DNA of 51,472 nucleotides from Alkalihalobacillus alcalophilus ATCC 27647 = CGMCC 1.3604 (lineage in GTDB: Bacteria; Bacillota; Bacilli; Bacillales; Bacillaceae_D): the NCBI RefSeq assembly GCF_000292245.2, contig NZ_ALPT02000030.1:1-51472 (forward strand). The letters run 5' to 3'. The notes beneath the pieces were generated by a model that was not told the DNA's origin, searched no databases, and saw only the letters and a list, made by a program, of their open reading frames with translations. Positions 1-9,298 of the stretch are shown piece by piece. Each line of letters starts with the position of its first letter. The stretch's first letter is position 1. Both the position numbers and the translations under genes were made by a program.

Positions 1-48
1 GTTTAGTAGACTTTAGTGACAGCCCCCATCACTTCAAATTAAGTATCT

Positions 49-2273
49 TTATTTCCCTTTTAAAAAATAAACTACGGATTGATAATCTCCACCACGTTCG
101 GCTTTATTTGAATTGACACCATTAAATTCTATTGATAAAGGTAACCCCCGATACATCAATTCGTCCCCACAGAAAGATTGCTTTGTCTCTTCTATTGTAT
201 AAAGGACATCATCATCAAGACCTTTTAAGCTTAGTATTTGTTGTTTTTTTGAATTGGGTGTAGTCAGAACTTTATAATAACCGACTAATGCTTCTTTTTT
301 ATCCTTTGAAACAATCATCCAGGCTGTTTCATTTTGTTCAAAAGGACTTAGTAAGCGATAAAAATCTCCATCCCTAATTAGACTGCGATGTGTTGTATAA
401 AGTCTAATTTGGTCTTTAATGATGCTTCTCTCTTCTTCATTCAATTCGAGAGGATTAAGTTCATATCCAAAAGTGCCAAAATAAGCTGTATTTGCTCTCA
501 TTTCTAACGAAGTGGCTCTTAATGTCTGATGATTAGGTGATGCTGAAACATGTGAACCGATACTATAAATCGGATAGACAAGCGATGTCCCATACTGAAT
601 TTTAAGCCTTTCCACTGCGTCAGTATTATCACTTGCCCAAGCTTGAGGTGCGTAATAGAACATACCTGGGTCAAAACGGCCTCCTCCACCTGCACATGAT
701 TCAAATAACACATTCGGAAACTCAGTCGTTAGTTTTTCGTATAACGCATATACTCCTAAAATGTAGCGGTGGAAAAACTCACCTTGCTGATCGATTTTTA
801 AAGCGACTGAAAAAGCATCTGTTATATTTCGATTCATATCCCATTTAATATAAGATAGTTGGGTTTTTATAATGATATCCCTCATTTTCTCAAACAGATA
901 TTGAACAACCTCTTCTCTTGAAAAATCAAGTACCAGTTGATTTCGACCGAATGTTAAGTGTTCCTCTCGCCTTCCTACAACCCACTCAGAGTGAGATTGA
1001 TACAATTGACTATTAGGGTTAATCATTTCAGGTTCAAACCACAGCCCAAACTGCATCCCTAAATCATTCACCTTTTTTGCAAGTGATGGTAAGCCTTTAG
1101 GGAGTTTTTCTTCGTCTGCATACCAATCACCTAAAGAAGACGTATCATCGTTTCGTTTGCCAAACCATCCATCATCTAAAACAAATAATTCAATACCAAG
1201 TTCTCTTGCGCTTTCTGCGATCCTAACTAATTTCTCTTCATCAAAATCAAAATAGGTTGCTTCCCAGTTGTTAATTAATATTGGGCGTTCGACTGTTTTC
1301 CACGGTTCACTTATTAAGTGATTTCGATAAAGATCATGGAATGATTGACTCATCCCATTCAATCCTTTCTCCGAATAAACCATAACGACTTCCGGAGCTT
1401 GAAAGCATTCGTTAGCAGCTAATTTCCATCTGAATTGATGCGGATGAATGCCAACCATCACTCGTGCTACTTCGTAATGATCGACTTCTACCTGAGCCAA
1501 AAAATTACTGCTATAGACAAAATTAAATCCATATACTTCATTTTCATGCTCAGTTGCCGTCTTACGTTTGAGAGCAATAAATGGATTATGATGATGTGAG
1601 CTTGCTCCTCGAATACTAGCAATGGATTGAACGCCCGGTCTCAGATCATGCGCTTCTATATGTCTTTCTCTTGACCAAGTCCCTGCTAAATGAATCATTT
1701 TATAATCTGAATCTGGGAAATCGATAGAAGAACTCATTATTTTTTTATATAAACATCGTCTGTACCGACATTTTCTAGTGCTACACTTCTTGTGATAACT
1801 GGATAGTGCTGAAAAATCGTATACGATAAATAAAGATTCGTATGAGTGGACTCGTCAACGAGTTGAACCGTTATCGTACTTGCCTCTTTTTCATTAGCAT
1901 ATGTTGCAGGCAAACCATTGAATTTTGGTTTACCATGCGATATTTTATAATCTTTAAAAACGTAGCCATTTCCGATTCGCCCATCTTTTGTTTCTAGTTC
2001 AATAGCTGCATCACGAAAATCACCTTTACCGTATACTGGATATTCATGATTCACTGTTTCGAGCGAGTAAGCAGGGTCATCCTGGAAGAAATGGCAGCTT
2101 GCGGCCGTTGGTATGTCCGTTCTTAAAAAGTGAGAAAAATCATCCCGATTTTTAATGGATTTCCCAAAATATAAGTGCCCAAGACTTCCATTTTTTAAAA
2201 CATTAAAAATATAACTGATCTTTCCGTTTGTTAAATGAAATTGTTTGTTTTCTTCGTTAACAAATATATTCAT
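49..2273 (-). pseudogene. Alpha-galactosidase, GH36, split by a -1 frameshift
   Basis: Hydrolyses alpha-1,6-galactosides such as raffinose or melibiose, probably in the cytoplasm. The N-terminal piece (2273 to 1737, about 178 aa) carries the beta-sandwich start and ends ..DDVYIKK. The C-terminal piece (1737 to 49, 562 aa) begins MSSSIDFPDSDYK and has the GH36 barrel: DDGWFG, the nucleophile motif KWDMNRN, ESCAGGGGRFD and the acid/base motif SDNTDA. Together they make about 740 aa, the usual family length. The break is at an A7 run (1746-1740): one extra A, or a -1 slip, gives ..YIKK-I-MSSSIDF. The first frame stops at TAA, overlapping the ATG of the second as TAATG. The true start is the ATG at 2273, 7 nt after AGGAG; the ATG at 2291 lies upstream of that site. 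It is the last gene of the galactoside operon. It may be an assembly indel, a pseudogene or a recoded gene. Confidence 0.85.
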
Positions 2274-2308
2274 ATAAGAACTCCTATCCATATCGTTCTT
2301 AAACTTCT

Positions 2309-5300
2309 TCAGAATGATATTGGTGAAATGATAAATTCAAACTCTTTATCTTCATTTGCTTTTATTAAATGTTCCTCATGCACCGGTGCCCCCCAACTAT
2401 CATCTCCTCCAATCCCCATTTGTTTCCCAGCTACAGTGACAACTGTATAATGTACAGGTGGGAGTTCGTAGATATGCTGAGCATTTTCTAATTCAAATGC
2501 TGTATAAGGAGAGAAGTTGCATTCTAATGGTTCGTCGGTCGATGAGATTTTTATGCCTACTCCTTCTTGGTTCTTTAGCTCCACCCAACGAACACCTGTG
2601 CGGTTGTCTGATTCTTGTGGTCTGACATAACCAGTAATATTTTCGCCAACCTGAGTTTTAAAGCGACATAATTTCGCCCCCTTACTTCGGTCCGAATAAT
2701 TTTCTTCTGGACCCTTCGCATACCATTCTAATTGATTGTAATCAGCAGATGTTTTGAATGATAAGGAATAGATAGGCATTTGCGGTAAATGCTCCACACC
2801 ACGGTAGATGAAGTTCACTTTCACTTCGCCATTCTGTCCAACGGTGTACTCAACTTTCACTTCAACCTCGCTATTGATAGATAATTGATAGAAGAAGATT
2901 ACTTTTATACCATATGGCTCTTCCTGTATATTTACATCTATACACTTACGACTAAGACTAGCGGTTAACCAAGCTCCTGAATGATAAGCTTGGGCATAAC
3001 CTCGATCATTATCTGTTGTCGCCCTCCAAAATAACGGACTAGGAGGTTGCTCGATCATTTCTTTCCCTGCATAATTTAGTGAAATTAAACTTCCTACTTG
3101 TTTCGAGAAAATAGCTGAAAAGTCCTTACCATGAACCCCGATATTGACATCTCCTTCTATGAGTCGTAACGGGTTGTTTTGTTCCATTGGTGGCTCACTT
3201 ATCTTTTGTTCCACCGTAAAAATAAATTGTCCAAAGGCTATTTCATGTTCGGCTGTGGCCCATTTAGTTTCATTCTTTAAACGTAAAGAGACTAGGACAT
3301 TATATTCTCCCGGTTCATCCATGATTTCAGATGGCCAATTAAACTCATGTCTACCTTCCGTTAAAGGAGGGACCGAAACCAAAAGTTTATGACGGTCAAT
3401 TTCTAACCCTTTGCGATACAATATATATTCAAAATCATAAATGGATGTATTTGTGAACAAATGATTATTAGTAATCGTTACTCCTGTTTGGTCAGGTTGT
3501 AATGTAATCGGTTGATATAAAAATTTTACTTCTTGCATTTTGGCTGATAATTCACGGTTTGCGTAAACGATACCATTTGTACAAAATTCATAATCGGTTG
3601 GCCGATCTCCAAAGTCTCCGCCATAGGCTAAAAACTCTTGACCGTATCGATCTTTCTTTATAAGTGCTTGATCCATATAGTCCCAAATGAAGCCACCTTG
3701 GTACATAGGATACTTCTCTACTAGTTCCATATATTTATCCATACCGCCTAGTGAATTACCCATCGCATGCATGTATTCACAACTGACAAACGGCTTTTGT
3801 GGATCTTCTATTAAATATTGCTCTATATCATTCGGTTTCGCATACATGCGGCTTTCCATATCACTCGTTTCATCAAATTCACGATTGTGGAAGACGCCTT
3901 CATAATGAACGAGGCGACTTGAATCAACCTGTTTAAAATACTTTGAAACACTTAAAATCACTTCACCTGCATACGATTCATTTCCACATGACCAGATTAA
4001 AATCGAGGGATGATTTTTATCTCTTTCAAACATGGAAACGGCACGATCCAACACAATATCATGCCATTCTGGTAGGTTACCAGGAATATTCCATGAAGGT
4101 TCAACGGCCCCCATTTTTTGCCACGATCCATGAGTCTCTAAATTCATTTCATCCATCACATAAACCCCATATTCATCACAAAGCTCATACCATAGGGTTT
4201 GGTTAGGGTAATGCGCCGTTCTAACGGCATTAATATTGTTTTGTTTAAGGGTTTTGATATCCCAGATCATATCCTCTTTCGTAATCGCCCGACCTGTCCG
4301 ACAATTAAATTCATGGCGATTGACTCCATTAAATACGATTCGTTTCCCATTGATCAGCATCATTTTATCAACAAGTTCAAATCTTCTAAACCCGACACTT
4401 TGTGGAATGACCTCTACTAGTTCACCAGATTCATTAAATACTTGAATATAGAGTTTATATAAATATGGATTTTCTGCACTCCATAAATGAGGTTCCTTTA
4501 AAGTCATCAAAAAGGAATGATTTTTGTCTATAAAATCCCCATTTTGAGTTAATACAAGTTTTTGTTCAGCATCATATAATTCAAATTGTAAGGAAATGTC
4601 GCTATCAAAAGTGTTTAAAAAATCAAGGTCAATTTGGAGTTGCCCTAATGTCAGGGACTGATCTAAATCAGCTCGAACATGAAGATCTTGAACATGAAGA
4701 TCTGGAACGGTATAAAGATAGACCTCTCTAAAAATACCCGAAAATCTCCAGAAATCTTGGTCCTCTAACCAAGAACCTGTACTACGTTGATAAACCTCAA
4801 CAGAGAGCTTGTTGTCTCCCTCTTTTAGAAAAGGAGTAAGCTCAAATTCAGCTGGTGTAAAGGAGTCTTCGCTATACCCTACAAATTTCCCATTTAACCA
4901 AACAAAGAAAGCGGATTCTACTCCTTGAAAAGAGATAAAGATCGGTTTTTTCTTCATTTGGCTAGGAACGGTAAAATATTTTACATAGCTACCAACCGGA
5001 TTATGATCGGTTGGTATATGTGGAGGACGAATGTCATGAAGCCCGTCCCACGGGTACATCGTATTGACATATTGTGGACTGCCATATCCCTGTAATTGAA
5101 TATGTCCTGGTACTTTAATATGACTCCAACTCGTACAATCAAAGTCTTCCTCATAGAATTTTTCTGGTCTAAGTGCGGCATTTTTTGAATAACTAAATTT
5201 CCAATTTCCATTTAACGAAAAACGCATATTCATAGGTGTTTTTATTTTCGCTTCTTCAAATGATCCATAATATAAATGGTCCGAATGGGCAGGGATTCGA

Positions 5301-5359
5301 TTCACTGCAAACACAGATGGATCCGATAACCAATTTATCGTTGGTTTTATTGACATCAT
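2309..5359 (-). CDS. lacZ: Beta-galactosidase, GH2 (LacZ type)
   Basis: Cytoplasmic beta-galactosidase of about 1016 residues, the usual length for the long LacZ form. The order is sugar-binding domain (IQLQGYGSPQYVN, PVGSYVKYF), Ig-like domains, a TIM barrel with acid/base Glu in WSCGNES and nucleophile Glu in SCEYMHAMGNS, then a C-terminal small-chain domain ending with GGDDSWGAPVH. I prefer the ATG at 5359, 8 nt after GGAG, over the GTG at 5368, which overlaps the ribosome-binding site. It lies downstream of the sugar permeases and 35 nt upstream of alpha-galactosidase, so one transcript probably imports and splits mixed galactosides. All catalytic residues are present. Confidence 0.95.
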   Translation of the reverse strand: MMSIKPTINWLSDPSVFAVNRIPAHSDHLYYGSFEEAKIKTPMNMRFSLNGNWKFSYSKNAALRPEKFYEEDFDCTSWSHIKVPGHIQLQGYGSPQYVNTMYPWDGLHDIRPPHIPTDHNPVGSYVKYFTVPSQMKKKPIFISFQGVESAFFVWLNGKFVGYSEDSFTPAEFELTPFLKEGDNKLSVEVYQRSTGSWLEDQDFWRFSGIFREVYLYTVPDLHVQDLHVRADLDQSLTLGQLQIDLDFLNTFDSDISLQFELYDAEQKLVLTQNGDFIDKNHSFLMTLKEPHLWSAENPYLYKLYIQVFNESGELVEVIPQSVGFRRFELVDKMMLINGKRIVFNGVNRHEFNCRTGRAITKEDMIWDIKTLKQNNINAVRTAHYPNQTLWYELCDEYGVYVMDEMNLETHGSWQKMGAVEPSWNIPGNLPEWHDIVLDRAVSMFERDKNHPSILIWSCGNESYAGEVILSVSKYFKQVDSSRLVHYEGVFHNREFDETSDMESRMYAKPNDIEQYLIEDPQKPFVSCEYMHAMGNSLGGMDKYMELVEKYPMYQGGFIWDYMDQALIKKDRYGQEFLAYGGDFGDRPTDYEFCTNGIVYANRELSAKMQEVKFLYQPITLQPDQTGVTITNNHLFTNTSIYDFEYILYRKGLEIDRHKLLVSVPPLTEGRHEFNWPSEIMDEPGEYNVLVSLRLKNETKWATAEHEIAFGQFIFTVEQKISEPPMEQNNPLRLIEGDVNIGVHGKDFSAIFSKQVGSLISLNYAGKEMIEQPPSPLFWRATTDNDRGYAQAYHSGAWLTASLSRKCIDVNIQEEPYGIKVIFFYQLSINSEVEVKVEYTVGQNGEVKVNFIYRGVEHLPQMPIYSLSFKTSADYNQLEWYAKGPEENYSDRSKGAKLCRFKTQVGENITGYVRPQESDNRTGVRWVELKNQEGVGIKISSTDEPLECNFSPYTAFELENAQHIYELPPVHYTVVTVAGKQMGIGGDDSWGAPVHEEHLIKANEDKEFEFIISPISF

Positions 5360-5412
5360 TTTATACACTCCTTCTTTAACAAATCAATGACGAATTATCT
5401 TTTGCTCTTTCC

Positions 5413-6237
5413 TTATTTCACAGAACCCATCATTCCTTGAACAAAGTGTTTTTGCATTAAAAAGAAGATGAGTGCTGCAGGTAAAGTAGCAATTACAATG
5501 GCTAACATTATAACGCCATAGTCTGGTGTATAACTTGAACCTAGATTAGAAATAAGTAAAGGTAATGTTTGATTTTCTGGTGATTGTAGCACGACTAACG
5601 GCCATAAATAGTTATTCCAACTGGCCATAAAAGTAATAATAGCCGCTGCGGCATAAGTTGTTTTCATTGTAGGGATATAAATTCTGAAAAATAGTCCGAG
5701 TTCACTTACACCATCCATTCTTCCTGCCTCAAGAATCTCTTTTGGAAACATTTTAGTACTTTGACGGAAGAAGAAAATAAGGAAAGCAGTCGTTATGGTT
5801 GGTAAAACAACAGCCGTTAATGTATCTATCCCCATAAAAGGAGCCGTCTGAGAAATGGATCCAAACATTCTAAATAGTGGTACCATTAAGGCTGCGAAAG
5901 GAATCATCATCGAAAGCAACAAAATATTAAACACAATATCCTTCGCTTTACTTTTATAAATTTCAAATCCATACCCTGCTAAGGAACCGATTAACAAAGC
6001 TAACACGGTAGTAGATACAGAGATTTTAGCCGAATTTATAAGAGCCGGAACTAAGTCAACGGTACTTAATAACATACGGAAGTTCTCAATTAAGTGGGTA
6101 CCTGGTAAAAACGTACCTCTTGTGACATCGACAGACTTATTTGTTGCACTAATAACCATCCATAAAAATGGAAAAACAGAAATGATTGTTGCGATACTTA
6201 AGATCACATAACAAATGATTCGATTGATCTTACTCAT
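5413..6237 (-). CDS. Carbohydrate ABC transporter permease, MalG/LacG type
   Basis: Inner-membrane permease of a CUT1 sugar importer, 274 aa, with six hydrophobic segments. The EAA loop reads EAGRMDGVSELGLFFRIYIP, where the family has EAAxxDGAxxxxxFxxIxLP. The ATG at 6237 follows AGGTGAT and overlaps the end of the partner permease by 8 nt, which suggests translational coupling. An upstream in-frame start at 6282 would add a tail inside the partner gene and lacks a ribosome-binding site. No ATPase is encoded nearby, so it probably shares an MsmX-type ATPase, as other Bacillus CUT1 importers do (inference). Confidence 0.93.
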   Translation of the reverse strand: MSKINRIICYVILSIATIISVFPFLWMVISATNKSVDVTRGTFLPGTHLIENFRMLLSTVDLVPALINSAKISVSTTVLALLIGSLAGYGFEIYKSKAKDIVFNILLLSMMIPFAALMVPLFRMFGSISQTAPFMGIDTLTAVVLPTITTAFLIFFFRQSTKMFPKEILEAGRMDGVSELGLFFRIYIPTMKTTYAAAAIITFMASWNNYLWPLVVLQSPENQTLPLLISNLGSSYTPDYGVIMLAIVIATLPAALIFFLMQKHFVQGMMGSVK

Positions 6238-7159
6238 TTTTATCACCTGCCACCTTAAACTGAATAATGGAGAAAAAGACAATCATGATAAGGATCGCAT
6301 AAGAAACGGTTGCTGCATATCCAAAATCTGGTGTGTATTTAAAGGAAAGATTATAAATATATTGAGAGATTGTTAGAGTTGAGTTACCTGGTCCCCCGCC
6401 TGTAATATTCATGACTTCATCAAATAATTGAAGTGTTCCAATGGTAGACATAATAGAAGTAAACAAAATAATCGGTTTTAATAACGGAACCGTTATTTTA
6501 AAAAATTGCTGAATTGGTGATGCCCCATCAATTTTCGCCGCCTCATAAATAGCAGGGTCAATATTTTGTAAAGAGGATAGATAAAAGATCATATTATAGC
6601 CTGTCCATCTCCAAGTAATCGCAATTATAATCGCAATCTTTGCCCAGAAAGGATCGGTAAGCCATTGAATTGGTGTTGAAATAAGTGATGTTTTTAAAAG
6701 CATCATATTAATCATACCGTCTGGACCAAATAAATATTTAAACACAACGGAATAGGCAACTAGTGATGTTACAGCTGGTAAAAAGATAGCTGTTCTGAAA
6801 AATCCTTTAAATTTCAAAGTCTTTTCATTAAGCATAACGGAAAAAACAAGAGCCAATAAAATCATTAAAGGTACTTGTATAATAAGATAAATGACTGTGT
6901 TAAAAACAGCTACTTTAAATGTTGGGTCTAGTAGTAATCGTTTATAGTTATCCAAACCTACAAAGGTTAAATTATTGCCACTTCCTGTTTGAAAAGAAAG
7001 GATGAGTGCTTGTATCATTGGATAAAAATAAAATAAACAAATCATCAATGTAGCTAGACCGATAAATCCCCAACCAGCGAATGTCGTTTTAGACTGAAGA
7101 CCTTTTATCGAATTCATTTTAAGAAAAGGTCGTTCTATGTTTGGCTTTTTTGAAATCAT
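6230..7159 (-). CDS. Carbohydrate ABC transporter permease, MalF/LacF type
   Basis: Partner membrane subunit of the sugar importer, about 309 aa, six membrane segments. The EAA loop reads YEAAKIDGASPIQQFFKITV, a good match to the family motif. The ATG at 7159 lies 8 nt after AAGGAG; the GTG at 7168 overlaps that site and is rejected. It follows the binding protein after a 100-nt gap holding an imperfect terminator hairpin, a common way to make more binding protein than permease. The substrate is probably a galactoside, inferred from the two galactosidases downstream. Confidence 0.93.
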   Translation of the reverse strand: MISKKPNIERPFLKMNSIKGLQSKTTFAGWGFIGLATLMICLFYFYPMIQALILSFQTGSGNNLTFVGLDNYKRLLLDPTFKVAVFNTVIYLIIQVPLMILLALVFSVMLNEKTLKFKGFFRTAIFLPAVTSLVAYSVVFKYLFGPDGMINMMLLKTSLISTPIQWLTDPFWAKIAIIIAITWRWTGYNMIFYLSSLQNIDPAIYEAAKIDGASPIQQFFKITVPLLKPIILFTSIMSTIGTLQLFDEVMNITGGGPGNSTLTISQYIYNLSFKYTPDFGYAATVSYAILIMIVFFSIIQFKVAGDKNE

Positions 7160-7192
7160 CTCTCTCACTCCTTACTAAAGAAATAGATGCCC

Positions 7193-7226
7193 CAAAAACC
7201 TCGACTAAATTTGTAAATAGTTGAGA
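7193..7226 (-). terminator. Intra-operon terminator-like hairpin
   Basis: On the minus strand CTCAACTA pairs with TAGTCGAG (one mismatch) around a 9-nt loop and is followed by GTTTTTGGGG. It sits between the binding-protein and MalF-type genes. It probably lets only part of transcription through. Confidence 0.45.
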
Positions 7227-7262
7227 GTTCTAGAGGCACCCAATTAAGAGAATTCAATATCG

Positions 7263-8549
7263 TTACTGTACTTGAATCTCTGCTTGCTTCTGAGCGTCTA
7301 GTAATACATCTTCTATACTTTTACCATTTAAATAATTTTGCATCTCAACAACTAAAATGTCGTCGATCGCATACGTATGCAAGCCATAATTTACTTGTGG
7401 AATTTGTTCCGTCCATGATGAGAAATCGGCTATAATCGTTTGGCCGCCAAAATATTCATCTTCTGCTTGATAAGCCTCACCTTCTGCTGCCGGAATATAA
7501 GTCCCAATTGCTCCAATTTCAGTCACTAGACTTTGATAAAAGTCAACATCTGAACCGAATGTTTTCGCTAAAAAGTCTACCGCACTTTCTTTCCCTTCCA
7601 CATCAAGGACATACCAAGAGCTTCCTCCCAAGTTGGAAGCATTTACAGCTCCTTCAATACCCGGAAGAGTCGGAAATGGAACCACTGCCCAATCACCTGA
7701 TTGTGAATCTTCTGCTTTTATAGACGGAGTAATCCAGTTTCCGGTTGGAACTGATGCCACACTACCATTATTGAATTCAGCTAGAAACTGACTCCAATCA
7801 GATACCGGTTTCGCGATATCTGCATCTAATATAGCCTTATACACCTCAAAGGCCTTCTTAAGAGCTTCGTTATCAACTAAGTCTGGTGTCACACCATCTT
7901 CTTTCACGTACCAAGAACCACTTGTTTGAATCATCATACGAACTTGGCTTAAATCGTTTGGATCTAGCGTTAGCATCGCCTTCCCAGTCGCTTCTTTCAC
8001 GTCCTTTCCAATTTCAATGAATGCGTCCCAATCAATATTTGTAACATCCTCAACGGTATATCCTGCTTCCTCTAAATAATCAGTACGTACATACAGTCCC
8101 GCAACTCCCGTATCAAATGGTAAACCATAGTTTTTATCATTGATACTTGTTGGGGCAATTTTGTATGGTGCAAAGTCATCTACATTATAGGAACCTGTGA
8201 TTTCATGAAACGAATCTGGATACGCTTGCAAGAAACTTTGGGCACGGTAATCTTCTATTAACACAATGTTTGGAAGACCCCTTGTTGTTCCTGAACTTAA
8301 AGATGTATTTAATTTCTGAATAATGTCATCTTGTGCGTTTTCAATAACTGATATAGTTAGGTCTGGATTTTCACTTGCATAATACTCTTTTGCTATCTCC
8401 ATGGCTTTAATATTAAAATTAGGGTCCCATGTCCAAACAGTAATTTCGTCCGCCTCAGTAGAACCTTCTACCGATTCATCTGCTCCTCCAGATGAACAAG
8501 CTGATAATAGTAAAAAACATACTAATAGAAAAGCTAACATTTTCTTCAT
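7263..8549 (-). CDS. Sugar-binding lipoprotein of ABC importer (SBP family 1)
   Basis: Extracellular solute-binding protein anchored to the membrane by lipid, 428 aa. The ATG at 8549, after GGGGGA, opens a signal peptide MKKMLAFLLVCFLLL with lipobox LSAC followed by a short Gly/Ser linker. The body has the SBP_bac_1 pattern, starting with EITVWTWDPNF. The longer start at 8585 would put 12 polar residues before the signal and is rejected. It is first in the galactoside operon, with a cre site about 120 nt upstream. Its ligand is inferred from the downstream alpha- and beta-galactosidases, so a galacto-oligosaccharide is likely. Confidence 0.93.
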   Translation of the reverse strand: MKKMLAFLLVCFLLLSACSSGGADESVEGSTEADEITVWTWDPNFNIKAMEIAKEYYASENPDLTISVIENAQDDIIQKLNTSLSSGTTRGLPNIVLIEDYRAQSFLQAYPDSFHEITGSYNVDDFAPYKIAPTSINDKNYGLPFDTGVAGLYVRTDYLEEAGYTVEDVTNIDWDAFIEIGKDVKEATGKAMLTLDPNDLSQVRMMIQTSGSWYVKEDGVTPDLVDNEALKKAFEVYKAILDADIAKPVSDWSQFLAEFNNGSVASVPTGNWITPSIKAEDSQSGDWAVVPFPTLPGIEGAVNASNLGGSSWYVLDVEGKESAVDFLAKTFGSDVDFYQSLVTEIGAIGTYIPAAEGEAYQAEDEYFGGQTIIADFSSWTEQIPQVNYGLHTYAIDDILVVEMQNYLNGKSIEDVLLDAQKQAEIQVQ

Positions 8550-8577
8550 TGTAGTTCCCCCTTGTCTTTTTTCTTTT

Positions 8578-8591
8578 GTAAGCACTTTCTT
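8578..8591 (-). promoter_or_regulatory. Weak second cre-like site
   Basis: The minus-strand sequence AGAAAGTGCTTACA matches the CcpA cre core TGNAARCGNWWWCA with two mismatches. It lies about 30 nt upstream of the binding-protein start, downstream of the perfect cre. A roadblock role is possible but speculative. Confidence 0.25.
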
Positions 8592-8668
8592 CTTACAAAT
8601 TTATCTTATCACCCGTCCTCTTTTATCAGTTAGGACAATTTTTAATAAAATTTGGATTATCTTTGTTA

Positions 8669-8686
8669 TTTGTATCCGCTTTCAAA
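8669..8686 (-). promoter_or_regulatory. CcpA cre site of the galactoside operon
   Basis: Read on the minus strand, TTTGAAAGCGGATACAAA fits the Bacillus cre consensus WWTGNAARCGNWWWCAWW at every position. It lies about 120 nt upstream of the binding-protein start and predicts glucose repression of the galactoside operon. A shorter inverted pair GTCCT..AGGAC lies between cre and gene (8614-8636) and could bind the YesN-type regulator; that part is a guess. Confidence 0.8.
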
Positions 8687-8689
8687 AAG

Positions 8690-8969
8690 GTAATTTGTAA
8701 TTTTTTTAGATTTTATCATTATTTTTTGTAAAGAGAGGATATCTTAAGTGCTGCTTTTCACAAATTCCAGCACTCCGATAGAAAATCTCATTCAGGGGTC
8801 GTGTCAATAAAAAACGGTGCTTTACAACATAAAGGCTTCTCAACTGTTCGAAGTTATGATGACTGGACATTTGAAAAAGCAACTCCAACGTCTTCGACGT
8901 TTATCTTTCACGCTAATAAATAACTTTTTCTTCCCTTTATTTAGAAAATTCGATAAAATAAAAAACGAA
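8690..8969. other. Intergenic region, no recognisable gene
   Basis: About 280 nt between the galactoside promoter and the T-box leader. A 60-codon open frame on the minus strand (8888-8706) has no convincing ribosome-binding site and no family I recognise. It may be the worn end of an old insertion element. The plus strand from about 8930 is AT-rich (TTTATTTAG.., GATAAAAT) and may hold the promoter of the T-box transcript. Confidence 0.3.
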
Positions 8970-8971
8970 AA

Positions 8972-9266
8972 GGCGATGATGAGAAGAGTACTTGTGCACA
9001 AGCATAACAGAGAACTCCAGATGGTGGGAATGGAGAATGTAATGGCACAAGGAAACAAGCCTCTGAGCTGTACAAAGGATCTTTCAATTGAAAGTGATGA
9101 TGTGCCGGGTTCTCCCGTTATAGAGATTAGTATAACCATGTTTGAATGACGTACTTGAAAAGGTTGTTGTAGCGATACAATAACAAACTGGGGTGGCACC
9201 GCGAACTTTTAACAATCCGAAGTTTCGTCCCCAAGGCTTAGGACCTTGGGGGTGAGACTTTTTTCT
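8972..9266 (+). ncRNA. T-box riboswitch leader
   Basis: Stem I starts with AGAGTA and the helix CTTGTGC (8991-8997) / GCACAAG (9045-9051), capped by CTCCA/TGGAG. A Stem III-like element CCGGGTTCTCCCGTTA follows at 9105-9121. The diagnostic T-box GGGGTGGCACCGCG is at 9190-9203. A terminator helix CCCCAAGG/CCTTGGGG with a T6 tract ends at 9265. The specifier is unclear. On my fold the loop 3' side is AATG before the lower helix, so AUG (Met, 9042-9044) followed by a purine fits best; UGG (Trp) is an alternative. It controls the MFS gene 33 nt downstream, not a synthetase. Confidence 0.93.
9220..9266 (+). terminator. T-box regulated terminator
   Basis: AAGTTTCGTCCCCAAGG pairs with CCTTGGGGGTGAGACTT, allowing G-U pairs, and is followed by TTTTTTC. 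The 5' arm includes TTCGTCCCC, which can instead pair with the T-box to form the antiterminator, the standard mechanism of this family. Confidence 0.9.
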
Positions 9267-9298
9267 TTGTTCAAAAAATTTGTTAGGAGTGGTGCTAC

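Noticed and set aside
2235..2450. Frame opposite the junction of alpha- and beta-galactosidase genes
   Set aside because: Overlaps two well-supported coding ends; no features of its own.
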